Assembly (NCBI GenBank): GCA_015061115.1 | Contig: SUXE01000014.1 | Coordinates: forward strand, 1 to 64,000 | From: Bacteroidales bacterium | Lineage (GTDB): Bacteria; Bacteroidota; Bacteroidia; Bacteroidales; Paludibacteraceae | DNA length: 64,000 bases | Direction of reading: 5' to 3' | Shown: positions 1-9,427 of the stretch, one piece after another | How positions within the stretch are numbered: position 1 is the stretch's first letter | How the letters are laid out: the number at the start of each line of letters is the position of its first letter | Translations under genes and position numbers: made by a program | The notes under the pieces: model-generated | Database searches by the model: none | What the model was told of the DNA's origin: nothing | Seen by the model: the letters and a program-made list of their open reading frames with translations, nothing else

Positions 1-37
1 CGTGCTTTTGTCTTTTTTCCTTTTCTGACATAAATAT

Positions 38-69
38 ACCCCTAAAGTTTTTTGTCTAACTTTAGGGGT
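38..69 (-). terminator. Hairpin terminator candidate at the end of the polysaccharide locus
   Basis: A perfect 12-bp inverted repeat (arms 38-49 and 58-69, sequence ACCCCTAAAGTT and its complement, 8-nt loop). It lies about 50 bp past the stop of the last minus-strand gene, so it probably ends that transcription unit. There is no long T tract on the minus strand, so termination efficiency is uncertain. Confidence 0.5.
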
Positions 70-119
70 TCATATCACTGTTGAGTCTCGTCTTTTCTTA
101 TATTTCATTTATTTACTTA

Positions 120-1133
120 CTATTCAAGGCATTCCCTCTTATTGTCCTCAAACCAATCAGAAAGAGCCTCAGCAAATGTATATTTGAATTTGTAGCCGCA
201 CTCAGCAAGTTTCTTGCCACAGATATTCGTGGAGATCTGCAGTTTCTTAACACGGGCAGGACAAATTCCCATAGGGCTTCCCAACACCTTTGCCACAGCC
301 GCAGCCGGCATGATCAGGCAATTAGGGATGTAAGGCACAAACTGTGTCAATCCCGTCGCCTTCTTCATCTCCGCTACAATCTGCTCGATCGTGTAAGCAG
401 GTTCGAAAGTGCAATTGTATATTTCCGAATGGGCACTACCCTTCTCTATATTCCACAAGATGAAATTCACCAGTTCCTTCACATAGATACATGCCTTTAT
501 CGTATCCTTTCTGCCCGGATAAGCAAAAGTATGTTTTCTTATGCTCCAGTATAGACGGGAGAAATTCCCATTCTCACCCTTACCGAAAACGACACCCGGT
601 CTTACTATTGTCAGCTGACGATTCTGAATATCACGGGCTTGCCAAGTCTTATGGATATTCTCAGCAACAAGTTTAGAGATTCCATAAGGAGTGTTAGGAG
701 TCGGCAAAGTAGACTCATTCTTTAGTTCTTCCGAGGCACCGTAAGGAGCGATCGAACTAGTGAACACTATTTTCTTTATGCCATATTTCTCTGCGAAATC
801 ACATACATTCTGAGCCCCCAACATATTAGTTTCAAAATACTCATTGTCAGGATGGCCGGGAGTGCGATGCACGGCAGCGAAATTAAAAACTATATCATCT
901 GGAGTTGGAGTAAATGGCACTTCAATAGGCTTTCTCACGTCGCAAGCGACATAAGTAGCCGGATGAGACTCACCGTCGCACAACGCCGATTTATAATCTT
1001 TCACCGTTGGCAAAGGATCTCCCTGTTTGACAATATCGAGATTATATATTGCGGCATCCGGATTCTTTTCTTTTAACAATTTAGCCAAATGAGTACCAAT
1101 AAAACCAGTTCCACCGAAAATTATGTAGTTCAT
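120..1133 (-). CDS. NAD-dependent epimerase/dehydratase (extended SDR), nucleotide-sugar type
   Basis: Extended short-chain dehydrogenase of about 337 aa. The N-terminus MNYIIFGGTGFIGTHL holds the Rossmann GxxGxxG dinucleotide motif; a catalytic YGISK (YxxxK) follows a TSSIAPYG segment. Proteins like this epimerise, reduce or dehydrate NDP-sugars in the cytoplasm. An in-frame upstream ATG at 1244 would add 37 hydrophobic residues ahead of the Rossmann motif and overlap the upstream glycosyltransferase; the start at 1133 fits the family better. Last gene of the minus-strand polysaccharide locus. Exact substrate cannot be read from sequence. Confidence 0.85.
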   Translation of the reverse strand: MNYIIFGGTGFIGTHLAKLLKEKNPDAAIYNLDIVKQGDPLPTVKDYKSALCDGESHPATYVACDVRKPIEVPFTPTPDDIVFNFAAVHRTPGHPDNEYFETNMLGAQNVCDFAEKYGIKKIVFTSSIAPYGASEELKNESTLPTPNTPYGISKLVAENIHKTWQARDIQNRQLTIVRPGVVFGKGENGNFSRLYWSIRKHTFAYPGRKDTIKACIYVKELVNFILWNIEKGSAHSEIYNCTFEPAYTIEQIVAEMKKATGLTQFVPYIPNCLIMPAAAVAKVLGSPMGICPARVKKLQISTNICGKKLAECGYKFKYTFAEALSDWFEDNKRECLE

Positions 1134-1212
1134 GACAAAAGATTTTATAAATATCAACAGAACAAGCACATATATAAAACTGTAAAGTATGTTTTGTTTT
1201 ACTTCAAAAACA

Positions 1213-2319
1213 TCACGATTTAACACAGTTGTTATATACCTCAAAAACTTGTTCCGAAATATGATCCCAATTATATTTAGTCATATCATAACTAACACGT
1301 TGTTGCTCCATAGAGACCAACGTCTCCAAACGAGAAGCCAACATCTCCACGTTACCACAAGGGAAATAACATGTTCTATCCAAACCGACCTCCAAATTAG
1401 CCGGAATATCACTCACAACCACAGGCAATCTATAGCTCATGGCCTCCAAAAGCGATATCGGCAGACCTTCATGGCTGGAAGGAAGGCAGTAACACAACGC
1501 ATTGGTTAACAATGAATGCAGTTTCTCACCCTTAACAAACCCGGTCAATACAACACCAGCATCTCTTGCCTGTTGTTTCAATCCTAAAGAGTAATCATCC
1601 TCAAAGTCTGTATCACCTGCCAAAACCAATTTGACATCAGAAGGGCAAGAACCTTTTCGTTTCAACAATTGAAAAGCTTCAATCAAATGGTGAAGATTTT
1701 TTTCAGGAACGAAACGACACATTCCTAAAACATATTTACCATTTTCTATTTGCAGATCCTTAAAATATTCAGGTAATTCACAAAAATGTGGTTTAGGGAC
1801 ACCATTATAAATAAGATGCACATTGTCGACGCGATTGTATTTGTCATCAATAAGATGCTTTATCACATTAGAGATAACAATCACATCGTCGGCAAACATA
1901 CAACCGAATCTTTCTCCTAATTTAAGCATCAGTTTTGCCGATCTTCCCCACTTGTCACGGTCATAGTCAGGTCCATGATGAGTAAAGACGACACGAAGTC
2001 CAAGCATTTTTGCGAACGGAGTCAGGAGAGCAGGACCTATAGCATGGATATGAACAATATCCACGCCAAATCTTTTTGCCTTCCAGATAGCCTTGAAAGT
2101 GTGAATTATAGCCTCACAACGTTTGTTCTTAGGGCAGTCGATATCCAACAGATTAATACCATTCCATTCCTTTAATCCGTCGTTTACATACCTGCTGCGT
2201 CGTATAAGAGTGACATCAACACCCTTATCGACCAAACGGGGGAACAACTCCTCACAATGGGTTTCGACTCCTCCCATCACATTGGGGACTCCTCTAGTAC
2301 CTGTAACAAGAACCTTCAT
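1213..2319 (-). CDS. Glycosyltransferase family 4 (GT-B fold)
   Basis: 368 aa. The N-terminus has the glycine-rich acceptor-site loop (TGTRGVPNVMGGVETH) typical of GT4 rhamnosyl/mannosyltransferase-like enzymes, and the C-terminal half carries the sugar-nucleotide site pattern ending SSHEGLPISLLEAM, with the usual E-x7-E arrangement. It should transfer a sugar from an NDP donor to the growing lipid-linked oligosaccharide at the cytoplasmic face of the inner membrane. It follows the radical SAM gene by 23 bp, so they are probably cotranscribed. Donor and linkage unknown. Confidence 0.88.
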   Translation of the reverse strand: MKVLVTGTRGVPNVMGGVETHCEELFPRLVDKGVDVTLIRRSRYVNDGLKEWNGINLLDIDCPKNKRCEAIIHTFKAIWKAKRFGVDIVHIHAIGPALLTPFAKMLGLRVVFTHHGPDYDRDKWGRSAKLMLKLGERFGCMFADDVIVISNVIKHLIDDKYNRVDNVHLIYNGVPKPHFCELPEYFKDLQIENGKYVLGMCRFVPEKNLHHLIEAFQLLKRKGSCPSDVKLVLAGDTDFEDDYSLGLKQQARDAGVVLTGFVKGEKLHSLLTNALCYCLPSSHEGLPISLLEAMSYRLPVVVSDIPANLEVGLDRTCYFPCGNVEMLASRLETLVSMEQQRVSYDMTKYNWDHISEQVFEVYNNCVKS

Positions 2320-2342
2320 TTATGAAGAAAAACAGCAATAAA

Positions 2343-3554
2343 TTACTTTATTTCAATATCCCTATCTGTTTCTGCCTTGGTTGCCTCGTAACCTTGACCT
2401 GTGACATCAGCATTTACAATATCCTCTCCTCGTTTACCTTTCAAAGCCTCTTTGGAGTCGTCAGACAAGCCATTGCTAATAACAGCATTCATGTCACAAG
2501 TTGAACATTTGTCCAAATCATCCTGTGTCACCTTTCCATCACGATAATCACAACAGATCTGGTTTTCGTACATGCTGTACTTGACACCTAAAAGACTCTT
2601 CAATTTATGTTTGAACACCCACCATGCCGGAGTGGCGATATACTTACGCATAGCAGGAGAGACAGAACCAATCATCCAGCAATTACGATTGCAGCAACGT
2701 ACTTTTTTACGCACTTTCTCAGCCTCTGGAGAATTCCACAACTCATCCCATGTCTGAGTGTTAAGATTCCCCATGACTTCCTTATCCTTGGTTCCGTTGC
2801 ATGGCATCACGTCGCCATAAGGATCCATAAAGAATGTATCGAAAGACATATCACATGGAAGAAGTCTCTTTTGACCGTATATATAGTTGATCAAGCCATG
2901 GTTGAAATAGGCGCGAAACCACTTTTTAGGGCTATTGCTACGGAGCAGTTCATTGACCAAGTCCTCAAAGTTTTTAGCCACCATCGGACGGTCCTTGATG
3001 ATGTTCTTTGCCTCCACGAAATAAAATGAATTGTGAAGCGACGCTGTGGCGAACTCCATACCCATTTCATCGGATATTTTATACAAAGGCACCAAATCAC
3101 GAGCATTTCTGTCTTGAACAGTCATACCGAAACCGACATCCTTCATGCCCATTTCACGAAGTTTCTTAAGTGTTGTATAACCACGTTGATAACCATCGTT
3201 CAAACCTCTGATCTCATTATTTGTCTGTTCCAAGCCTTCAATTGAGATACGGATACCAACCTGTGGAAACTCCTTACATAGATCTATGATACGGTCAGTG
3301 AAAAATCCATTTGTGGAAATAACAATACGATCACTTAGTTTGTACAACTCCCTGACAATATCCTTCAAATCCGTACGGATAAAGGGTTCTCCTCCCGTAA
3401 TATTTGTGAAATACATCTTGGGAAGTTTCTTTATCGTTTCAATGGAAATTTCCTCCTCCGGTTTCGAAGGAGCTTTATATCTATTGCACATAGAGCAACG
3501 AGCGTTGCATCTATATGTCACAATGACTGTTCCGTTTAATTTCTTTTCTGCCAT
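2343..3554 (-). CDS. Radical SAM/SPASM-domain enzyme in a polysaccharide locus
   Basis: 403 aa. The N-terminal CNARCSMC (Cys16, Cys20, Cys23) is the CxxxCxxC ligand set for the radical-SAM [4Fe-4S] cluster, followed by a TGGEPF loop and an ISIEG strand of the TIM barrel. The C-terminal half has further cysteine clusters (CDMSF, PCNGT, CCNRNCW, CCDYRDG, CSTCDM), which fit auxiliary-cluster (SPASM) sites. Members modify peptides or sugars by radical chemistry; here the substrate is probably a sugar or lipid intermediate of the surface polymer, an inference from context. It has its own promoter at 3611-3641. Confidence 0.88.
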   Translation of the reverse strand: MAEKKLNGTVIVTYRCNARCSMCNRYKAPSKPEEEISIETIKKLPKMYFTNITGGEPFIRTDLKDIVRELYKLSDRIVISTNGFFTDRIIDLCKEFPQVGIRISIEGLEQTNNEIRGLNDGYQRGYTTLKKLREMGMKDVGFGMTVQDRNARDLVPLYKISDEMGMEFATASLHNSFYFVEAKNIIKDRPMVAKNFEDLVNELLRSNSPKKWFRAYFNHGLINYIYGQKRLLPCDMSFDTFFMDPYGDVMPCNGTKDKEVMGNLNTQTWDELWNSPEAEKVRKKVRCCNRNCWMIGSVSPAMRKYIATPAWWVFKHKLKSLLGVKYSMYENQICCDYRDGKVTQDDLDKCSTCDMNAVISNGLSDDSKEALKGKRGEDIVNADVTGQGYEATKAETDRDIEIK

Positions 3555-3610
3555 ACATCAAAAACAATTATCAAACGTGGCGAAAAGAGTTTCTGAAATT
3601 CGCCATTTTG

Positions 3611-3641
3611 CAAATGTACATAAAAAAAAAGAGACTGCAAA
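3611..3641 (-). promoter_or_regulatory. Bacteroidetes-type promoter for the radical SAM gene
   Basis: On the minus strand: TTTG (-33 element, 3638-3641), 19-nt spacer, TACATTTG (-7 element, 3611-3618), matching the Bacteroidetes consensus TTTG/TAnnTTTG. Predicted start of transcription is about 50 nt before the radical SAM start codon. The spacer contains most of the terminator stem and T tract of the preceding gene, so terminator and promoter overlap. Confidence 0.65.
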
Positions 3642-3656
3642 AGAATTACAGTCTCT
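3621..3656 (-). terminator. Rho-independent terminator of the CotH-kinase gene
   Basis: Arms AGAGACTG (3630-3637) and CAGTCTCT (3649-3656) form an 8-bp stem; on the minus strand the stem is followed by a run of nine T (3622-3630). It lies about 130 nt beyond the CotH-gene stop codon at 3784. Confidence 0.8.
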
Positions 3657-3783
3657 AAGCATTAGAAAAATCAAGAAGAACTACATATTAATCATTCTTG
3701 ATTCCTCCACGTTAACAAAAGCTTCCCATTTTAAGTATAGTACCACCTATAATTTCCACTTAATGACAAACTCGATGATTATA

Positions 3784-6700
3784 TCATTCCAGAATTCGAT
3801 ATGCACCAATACAAATTCCATGGTCATACACACGACACAAATAAATTCCAGACAAACCTCCAACAAGGTTCTCTAACGAATCTCCTTTCCTAACAAGTCT
3901 ACCACTCATATCATAAATCCTATACTCATCCCCAATCAGATAAGAATCTGAGTCTAAAAGTTCCACACTAACGTCATCTTTTGCGATAATCAAATTGTAT
4001 TTGCATTCCGCCATTTTATAATTCATATGTGTAGCACGGACATTCATCGTTATTGTGCCAGTATCAAGAAGAATAGGAGGCACAGAATACCACTCGTTGC
4101 CACCCTCAGCACTATACTCTATTACTATTTCATCATTTTCAGACACGCCTTCCGCATATGCCACTACATCCAATTTCTCACCCTCGTGTACTTTTGTCGT
4201 ATCAGTTGGGCATATCAAATTCATCTCGGCCTCCGTTATGGTCATTTCATATCCGCACTCCCTGGTCTTGTAATTTGGATGAATGGCACGAACCATAACA
4301 TTCTGGACACCTACACCATTCATGACCGGTGCTACGGTATCCCATGTCACACCCTCATCCTTGCTATACTCAACCGTTATCGTGTCTTCCGGACGAATGC
4401 CTTCCGCATATGCCACTACATCCAAAGACTCACCGTCATATTCTTTTATCGTATCCCCTGGACATATCAAATTCATCTCGGCTTCCGTTATGGTCATTTC
4501 ATACCCGCACTCCATAGTCTTGTAATTTGGATGGATGGCACGAACCATAACATTCTGGACACCTACACCATTCATGACCGGTGCTACGGTATCCCATGTC
4601 ACACCCTCATCCTTGCTATACTCAACCGTTATCGTGTCTTCCGGACGAATGCCTTCCGCATATGCCACTACATCCAAAGACTCACCGTCATATTCTTTTA
4701 TCGTATCCCCTGGACATATCAAATTCATCTCGGCTTCCGTTATGGTCATTTCATACCCGCACTCCATAGTCTTGTAATTTGGATGGATGGCACGAACCAT
4801 AACATTCTGGACACCTACACCATTCATGACCGGTGCTACGGTATCCCATGTCACACCCTCATCCTTGCTATACTCAACCGTTATCGTGTCTTCCGGACGA
4901 ATGCCCTCCGCATATGCCACTACATCCAAAGACTCACCGTCATATACTTTTATCGTATCCCCTGGACATATCAAATTCATCTCGGCTTCCGTTATCGACA
5001 TTTCATATCCACGCTTCACCGTCTTGTAATTTGGACAAACGGCTCTAACCATAACGTTCTGGACACCTACACCATTCATGGCTGGTGCTACGGTATCCCA
5101 CGTCGTTCCATCATCCTTGCTATACTCAACCGTTATCGTGTCTTCCGGACGAATGCCCTCCGCATATGCCACTACATCCAAAGACTCACCGTCATATACT
5201 TTTATCGTATCCCCAGGGCATATAAAATTCATCTCAGCTTCCGCTATGGACATTTCATACCCGCACTCCACCGTCTTGTAATTTGGATGGACGACTCTAA
5301 CCATAACATTTACTGTGTCACAATTGACTATACCTGGAGCATCATAATTCCACGACAATCCTTCATCAGTGCTATATTCTATTGAAAAATCAATATCATT
5401 CGCATTTCCTTTTATAAAGGCATTCGGACGCAGCTCAACACCATCAAAAAACTTTCTCGTCATGGTATCGCTTGGACAAACCAACAAAGCAGCAGATTCA
5501 GATCCATTTGCTCTTCCCGGAGTAACAAACAATAGTTCATCCACCGTCAAAGTATCCTTATAAGGGGAAAACGAAGTCCAATCTTCTGAAAAATCTAGAA
5601 TTCTGCCATAAGAAGCATTTGCAGGCATTTTTTTATACGCAACCTGATCCAACACAATTATCGAATCCCCACATCTTTGACTAAGAGCTAATTTTGCTCC
5701 AGTCTTATTTTCTAGCTTAAAATTTGCATGCATTGCTCCTCTATATGACATACCATCCGCCCATACCATCAAATAATCATGAGGTGCTATTTTTGTTGTT
5801 TCATAACTATATGGGATTTGATATTTTGTCAAGTTTGTGGTTTTATCAGTCAAATATAAACCAGCGACATCCACAGTATCTTCCCCATAATTATACAATT
5901 CCACCCAATCAGAAGACAATCCATAATCATCTAAAATTGTTGTAGAACTATCAGGAGAAGCACACATCTCATTTATAACGACAGTCGGCACTTGGCAATC
6001 ACAAGTATCAAATATGGCTGTTATCTCACATTTTTTCTTGATTATCCTCTTAAACACTTTCTCTTTCACAGAATACGTGCTATCTGCCAACTTGACATCC
6101 CATCGAACAAATCTATAATTTGCAGGTGCTATCGCTTTTAGTGTCAGTTCTCCAGAATTGAACCAATAACCAGAAAATGAAGATTTATTAACAATTTCTT
6201 CATTCATTTCGAACTTCACACCAGGCAGATTAGCGGAAAAAGAGAGTCCGACATTCCATTTATAACCTGCAAGATTTCCTAATGAAGACAAAACTACTTT
6301 TGTTCTTTCATTTACTTTTTTCATTAAAAAAGCACGCCCAGGGCAATCCAATGGAGAGAGTCCATCAAACGTTGCACAAAATTCTCCATCAACTACTGTC
6401 GCCAAACTATCGTAAACAGATTCTATATTTTGTTTTGACAAAGTTGTCCCCAAATACATCATCCAACGATTAATAAATCTTTTCTTAAACTGAGGATTCT
6501 TTATCAAATTAGAAAATATAACGACCTTCCATTTTTCATTATTAGCCCACGTTTTTTCTTCCACATCACCTGTGCACCATTTTATTGGATCAACCGAAAC
6601 ATCACTTGGAGAACAACCCATCGTAACATCCAAATCATACAATATCCAACGGAACTTTCCATTATGCCGATCCCTCCAACACATAATATTATTACCAGGC

Positions 6701-8229
6701 CAATCAGCGTTGGCGGAAAATTGTTCTATTATCATGTAATCAATATACTCCTCAACATCCATCATTTCACACACTGTTCTAAAGTATAAAGAGTCATTTG
6801 GATCATTATTATCCAAAAAAGAAACCATCTTATTATAAGCCAATTTATCACCTGCCTTCTGTTCATGAGTTTTTATCATATCCAGATCGTCCTCATCCAA
6901 TCCGTAATTAGACACGATATAGTCCTCATTCAAATGTTCACGTAGGCCCATCATTCCTTGATAGATTCCATTCAGATAATATGAAACTGGCTGATACGCT
7001 TGATAATCAACATTCATTTCACGGGCAAGCGAATGAAAATATCCATCCCTAAACCGCAAAGAAAATGCGTCATTGGCATTTCCTCCAGCTCTAATTTTCA
7101 AAGATTTATATCTGTTTCCTAACTTGTCCTTAAAAAAATCATAATCTAAATATTCCTTATTGCTACCAATTTTCTTTCCTGTCTTTATCTTTAAAGACTT
7201 AGGAATATTCGTATAAGAACGAGTACAGCCCCCTGACACGCCTATTTCAACTTCCTCACACACCTGTCTTTTACCATCTACGAAATATTCAAATACAGCA
7301 GGTCTCTCCCAATCTTGATTAAAATTCGCCGGATATGTAGTACAATTACCCAATATTCCATTTACACCAGTAACTGCAATACCTAAAGAATCATCATATA
7401 GATATTTATCATCTACAGAAATTGAGACTATCGGAACAGAAAATCCACCACAAGAAGAATGTGCAGAATCCATAAAAATAAATGTTCCTGACAGGATTTT
7501 ACTTGGCAATAAGGAATTTGAATATGCCCTAGCCTTAATACAAACAGTCGAGTCAAGCAATATATTGGTAGAATCGTTATAAACTAGACTATTTATTGTA
7601 GGTTCAGATCCATCCGTCGTATAATAGATAGAAACATTTTTCGTGTCACAAGCTAAAGAAACCGTAATAGAAGAGTCCTGATACCCAGGAGATGCTCCTT
7701 TAAAATAAACTGGAGTCACCCGATTTTTCAAAGAAGAATAAGAAGCTCCATTCATTTTCATTGGAGATGGAACCATATAACCGACATCACCGTTTTCACC
7801 AACACCATATGCAATATGTGCCTCCATCGCCTCATAAAAAAATTCATCCAACAATACGTCTCCGCTATATAAACAAATTTGTCCTCCATCCGAATCCAAC
7901 TTTTTTGATGAATGCATAGCTTTCGTACTATCCTTATCAAAAAACAATAGATTGTATGATTTTGATTTTACAACAAAATCATAAGGAATAATCCATTCCC
8001 ATTTATACTTGTAATTTCCCTTGGATTTCTTATTATAATGGATAATCTTATACCCTTTTAAAGATACATCCTCATCCCCTGAATTATATAACTCGACATA
8101 TCCAGGGAAATTCCAGGAATTACGATCCAGATACGTTGAGACATTACAGGTCATGACTTCTGATATATTAACAGAAGCGTTTGTTTGTAATGTCACAAGC
8201 AAGATCAAAAATAAAAAAACAAATCTCAT
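3784..8229 (-). CDS. Giant secreted CotH-kinase protein with lamin-tail domains, tandem repeats and T9SS sorting tail
   Basis: 1481 aa. A signal peptide (MRFVFLFLILLVTLQTNAS) is followed by a lamin-tail-like beta domain (~18-120), a chitobiase-C-like domain (YYTTDGSEPT, ~175-255), a CotH protein-kinase-like domain (~320-640, with SLKIRAGGNAND, GLREHLNEDY and WILYDLDVTMG), a second lamin-tail domain (~735-880), six ~84-aa repeats (~930-1430) and a C-terminal IYDMSGRLVRKG...GIYL sorting domain typical of type IX cargo. It is therefore expected on the cell surface. CotH enzymes phosphorylate proteins in spores and some secreted proteins; substrate here unknown. The gene stands between a terminator downstream and a transposase relic upstream, so it may be a separate unit inside the polysaccharide locus. 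Confidence 0.85.
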   Translation of the reverse strand: MRFVFLFLILLVTLQTNASVNISEVMTCNVSTYLDRNSWNFPGYVELYNSGDEDVSLKGYKIIHYNKKSKGNYKYKWEWIIPYDFVVKSKSYNLLFFDKDSTKAMHSSKKLDSDGGQICLYSGDVLLDEFFYEAMEAHIAYGVGENGDVGYMVPSPMKMNGASYSSLKNRVTPVYFKGASPGYQDSSITVSLACDTKNVSIYYTTDGSEPTINSLVYNDSTNILLDSTVCIKARAYSNSLLPSKILSGTFIFMDSAHSSCGGFSVPIVSISVDDKYLYDDSLGIAVTGVNGILGNCTTYPANFNQDWERPAVFEYFVDGKRQVCEEVEIGVSGGCTRSYTNIPKSLKIKTGKKIGSNKEYLDYDFFKDKLGNRYKSLKIRAGGNANDAFSLRFRDGYFHSLAREMNVDYQAYQPVSYYLNGIYQGMMGLREHLNEDYIVSNYGLDEDDLDMIKTHEQKAGDKLAYNKMVSFLDNNDPNDSLYFRTVCEMMDVEEYIDYMIIEQFSANADWPGNNIMCWRDRHNGKFRWILYDLDVTMGCSPSDVSVDPIKWCTGDVEEKTWANNEKWKVVIFSNLIKNPQFKKRFINRWMMYLGTTLSKQNIESVYDSLATVVDGEFCATFDGLSPLDCPGRAFLMKKVNERTKVVLSSLGNLAGYKWNVGLSFSANLPGVKFEMNEEIVNKSSFSGYWFNSGELTLKAIAPANYRFVRWDVKLADSTYSVKEKVFKRIIKKKCEITAIFDTCDCQVPTVVINEMCASPDSSTTILDDYGLSSDWVELYNYGEDTVDVAGLYLTDKTTNLTKYQIPYSYETTKIAPHDYLMVWADGMSYRGAMHANFKLENKTGAKLALSQRCGDSIIVLDQVAYKKMPANASYGRILDFSEDWTSFSPYKDTLTVDELLFVTPGRANGSESAALLVCPSDTMTRKFFDGVELRPNAFIKGNANDIDFSIEYSTDEGLSWNYDAPGIVNCDTVNVMVRVVHPNYKTVECGYEMSIAEAEMNFICPGDTIKVYDGESLDVVAYAEGIRPEDTITVEYSKDDGTTWDTVAPAMNGVGVQNVMVRAVCPNYKTVKRGYEMSITEAEMNLICPGDTIKVYDGESLDVVAYAEGIRPEDTITVEYSKDEGVTWDTVAPVMNGVGVQNVMVRAIHPNYKTMECGYEMTITEAEMNLICPGDTIKEYDGESLDVVAYAEGIRPEDTITVEYSKDEGVTWDTVAPVMNGVGVQNVMVRAIHPNYKTMECGYEMTITEAEMNLICPGDTIKEYDGESLDVVAYAEGIRPEDTITVEYSKDEGVTWDTVAPVMNGVGVQNVMVRAIHPNYKTRECGYEMTITEAEMNLICPTDTTKVHEGEKLDVVAYAEGVSENDEIVIEYSAEGGNEWYSVPPILLDTGTITMNVRATHMNYKMAECKYNLIIAKDDVSVELLDSDSYLIGDEYRIYDMSGRLVRKGDSLENLVGGLSGIYLCRVYDHGICIGAYRILE
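4230..5290. repeat. Tandem 252-bp repeats inside the CotH-kinase gene
   Basis: In-frame direct repeats with a period of 252 bp (84 codons). The segment around 4311 recurs at 4563, 4815 and 5067; the units near 4283-4525 and 4535-4777 encode nearly the same peptide on either strand. Each protein unit starts ICPGDTIK and ends GYEMTITEAEMNL. Outer units are diverged, inner ones almost identical, the pattern left by recent unequal crossing over or gene conversion. Confidence 0.9.
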
Positions 8230-8378
8230 AAACGTCCTATAATATTAAATCCTTAAAAATAATCTATATAGTACTCCCAATTTTTGACAATTGACCAATA
8301 CTTTTTCTTCCTTTAAAGGAACATTTTGTGAGGCAAAACTCTAAGTCCCTTCTATAATTTTCAAATTAAATATTTTTT

Positions 8379-8605
8379 TCAAACATTCTTACTTATAATG
8401 TAAACTTTCGAAGAGCCATAACCATTTCCAATACGTTGATATGGTCTTTGCTCATTATAATACATTATATAGTTTTTAATCCAACACATAAGCAGTAAGA
8501 TATCGATAAAAGTACGCTTACTTTGCAGACCTTCAGAAACGTTCTGTCCACATGTTATCTTTGCATCCAGCACTTACTTGTATGCCATACCTTTTACAGC
8601 ATTAA
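8379..8605 (-). pseudogene. Decayed IS3-type transposase (integrase core) fragment
   Basis: Reading the minus strand in one frame gives KRYGIQVSAGCKDNMWTERF, then stops interrupt RSAK and following residues; a shifted frame continues KNYIMYYNEQRPYQRIGN. Together these match the end of an IS3-family rve transposase (KYGIQVSMDGKGRCKDN..IERFWR..K followed by YIxYYNEQRPHQSLG). The missing residues, several in-frame stops and the frameshift show an inactive relic. Inverted terminal repeats were not recognised. Confidence 0.7.
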
Positions 8606-8794
8606 ATTAATCTTAAAAATTTTTCTTTCATTCAGGCACGTATAGACCTCATTAGTATGGAATGCAGAGCCTTACTTGCTAATTCTTCCAATACTATTTA
8701 CAATCTTTACAAAGACACACTTTTTATGTACTTTTGTTGTATCAATATATATATATTTTTTTTTGGGGGGAGGGGGAAGGGAGCGTATTATACA

Positions 8795-9409
8795 CTAAAA
8801 TAATTTTTCCCTCGTCCAATATATATCTGTTTTTACAACCTTGCCAGGCATTCCTACAATCAATGAATTTTCTGGATACTCTCTATTCGCTATCGTGTTA
8901 GAACCAATAATGGATCCACTTCCTATTATCGCCCCCTTCATAATTTTGGTATTAGGAGCGACCCAGACATGATTACCCAAGACAACTGATTTTGCTGGAT
9001 TGATTCTTTTATTCGATATTTTATCATATATAGGATGAGAATCACTGGTTCTAACCACAATAGTATTAGAAAACATACAATCTTCTCCAATACGAATACT
9101 TGTGTTGTCTTCTTGAGCACAAAAATGTACAGAATGCGTAAAAGAAGAGTCTTTCCCTATTATGATTTCTATGTTGTTCCCTTCCAACCAAAAACTACAT
9201 CCTTTGCCAATGTAAATGTTATTTTCAAAGACTATCTTATTGTTTGTACCTCGTATCCTGATAACTGGTTTTACAACTCGACAACCTCGGCCTATCATTA
9301 TCATATTATTTTTTCCAATAATATCATACTTGAATTTTGCATTAGACAAGTTGACTAATGAAGACCTGATATTGAAATAACTTCTAATTCCAGTTAATAT
9401 TCCAAACAT
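8795..9409 (-). CDS. Hexapeptide-repeat (left-handed beta-helix) acyltransferase
   Basis: 204 aa. Repeated [LIV]-G-x4 turns (IIGKNNMIMIGRGCRV, IYIGKGCSFW, IIIGKDSSF, IRIGEDCMF) and a C-terminal block GNHVWVAPNTKIMKGAIIGSGSIIGS mark a LbH O-acetyltransferase of the maltose/WbbJ type, which transfers acetyl from acetyl-CoA to a sugar hydroxyl. A candidate catalytic His is in the SDSHPIYD segment. Separated by 18 bp from the beta-helix protein upstream, so in the same operon. It probably O-acetylates the polysaccharide repeat unit. Confidence 0.85.
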   Translation of the reverse strand: MFGILTGIRSYFNIRSSLVNLSNAKFKYDIIGKNNMIMIGRGCRVVKPVIRIRGTNNKIVFENNIYIGKGCSFWLEGNNIEIIIGKDSSFTHSVHFCAQEDNTSIRIGEDCMFSNTIVVRTSDSHPIYDKISNKRINPAKSVVLGNHVWVAPNTKIMKGAIIGSGSIIGSNTIANREYPENSLIVGMPGKVVKTDIYWTREKLF

Positions 9410-9427
9410 ATTGATTCTTTTTTTTAA

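Noticed and set aside
4027-5385. 452-codon plus-strand ORF opposite the CotH repeats, giving a repetitive TNHNILDTYTIHD protein
   Set aside because: It is the shadow of the tandem repeats of the minus-strand gene; periodicity is inherited, and it has no independent signals.
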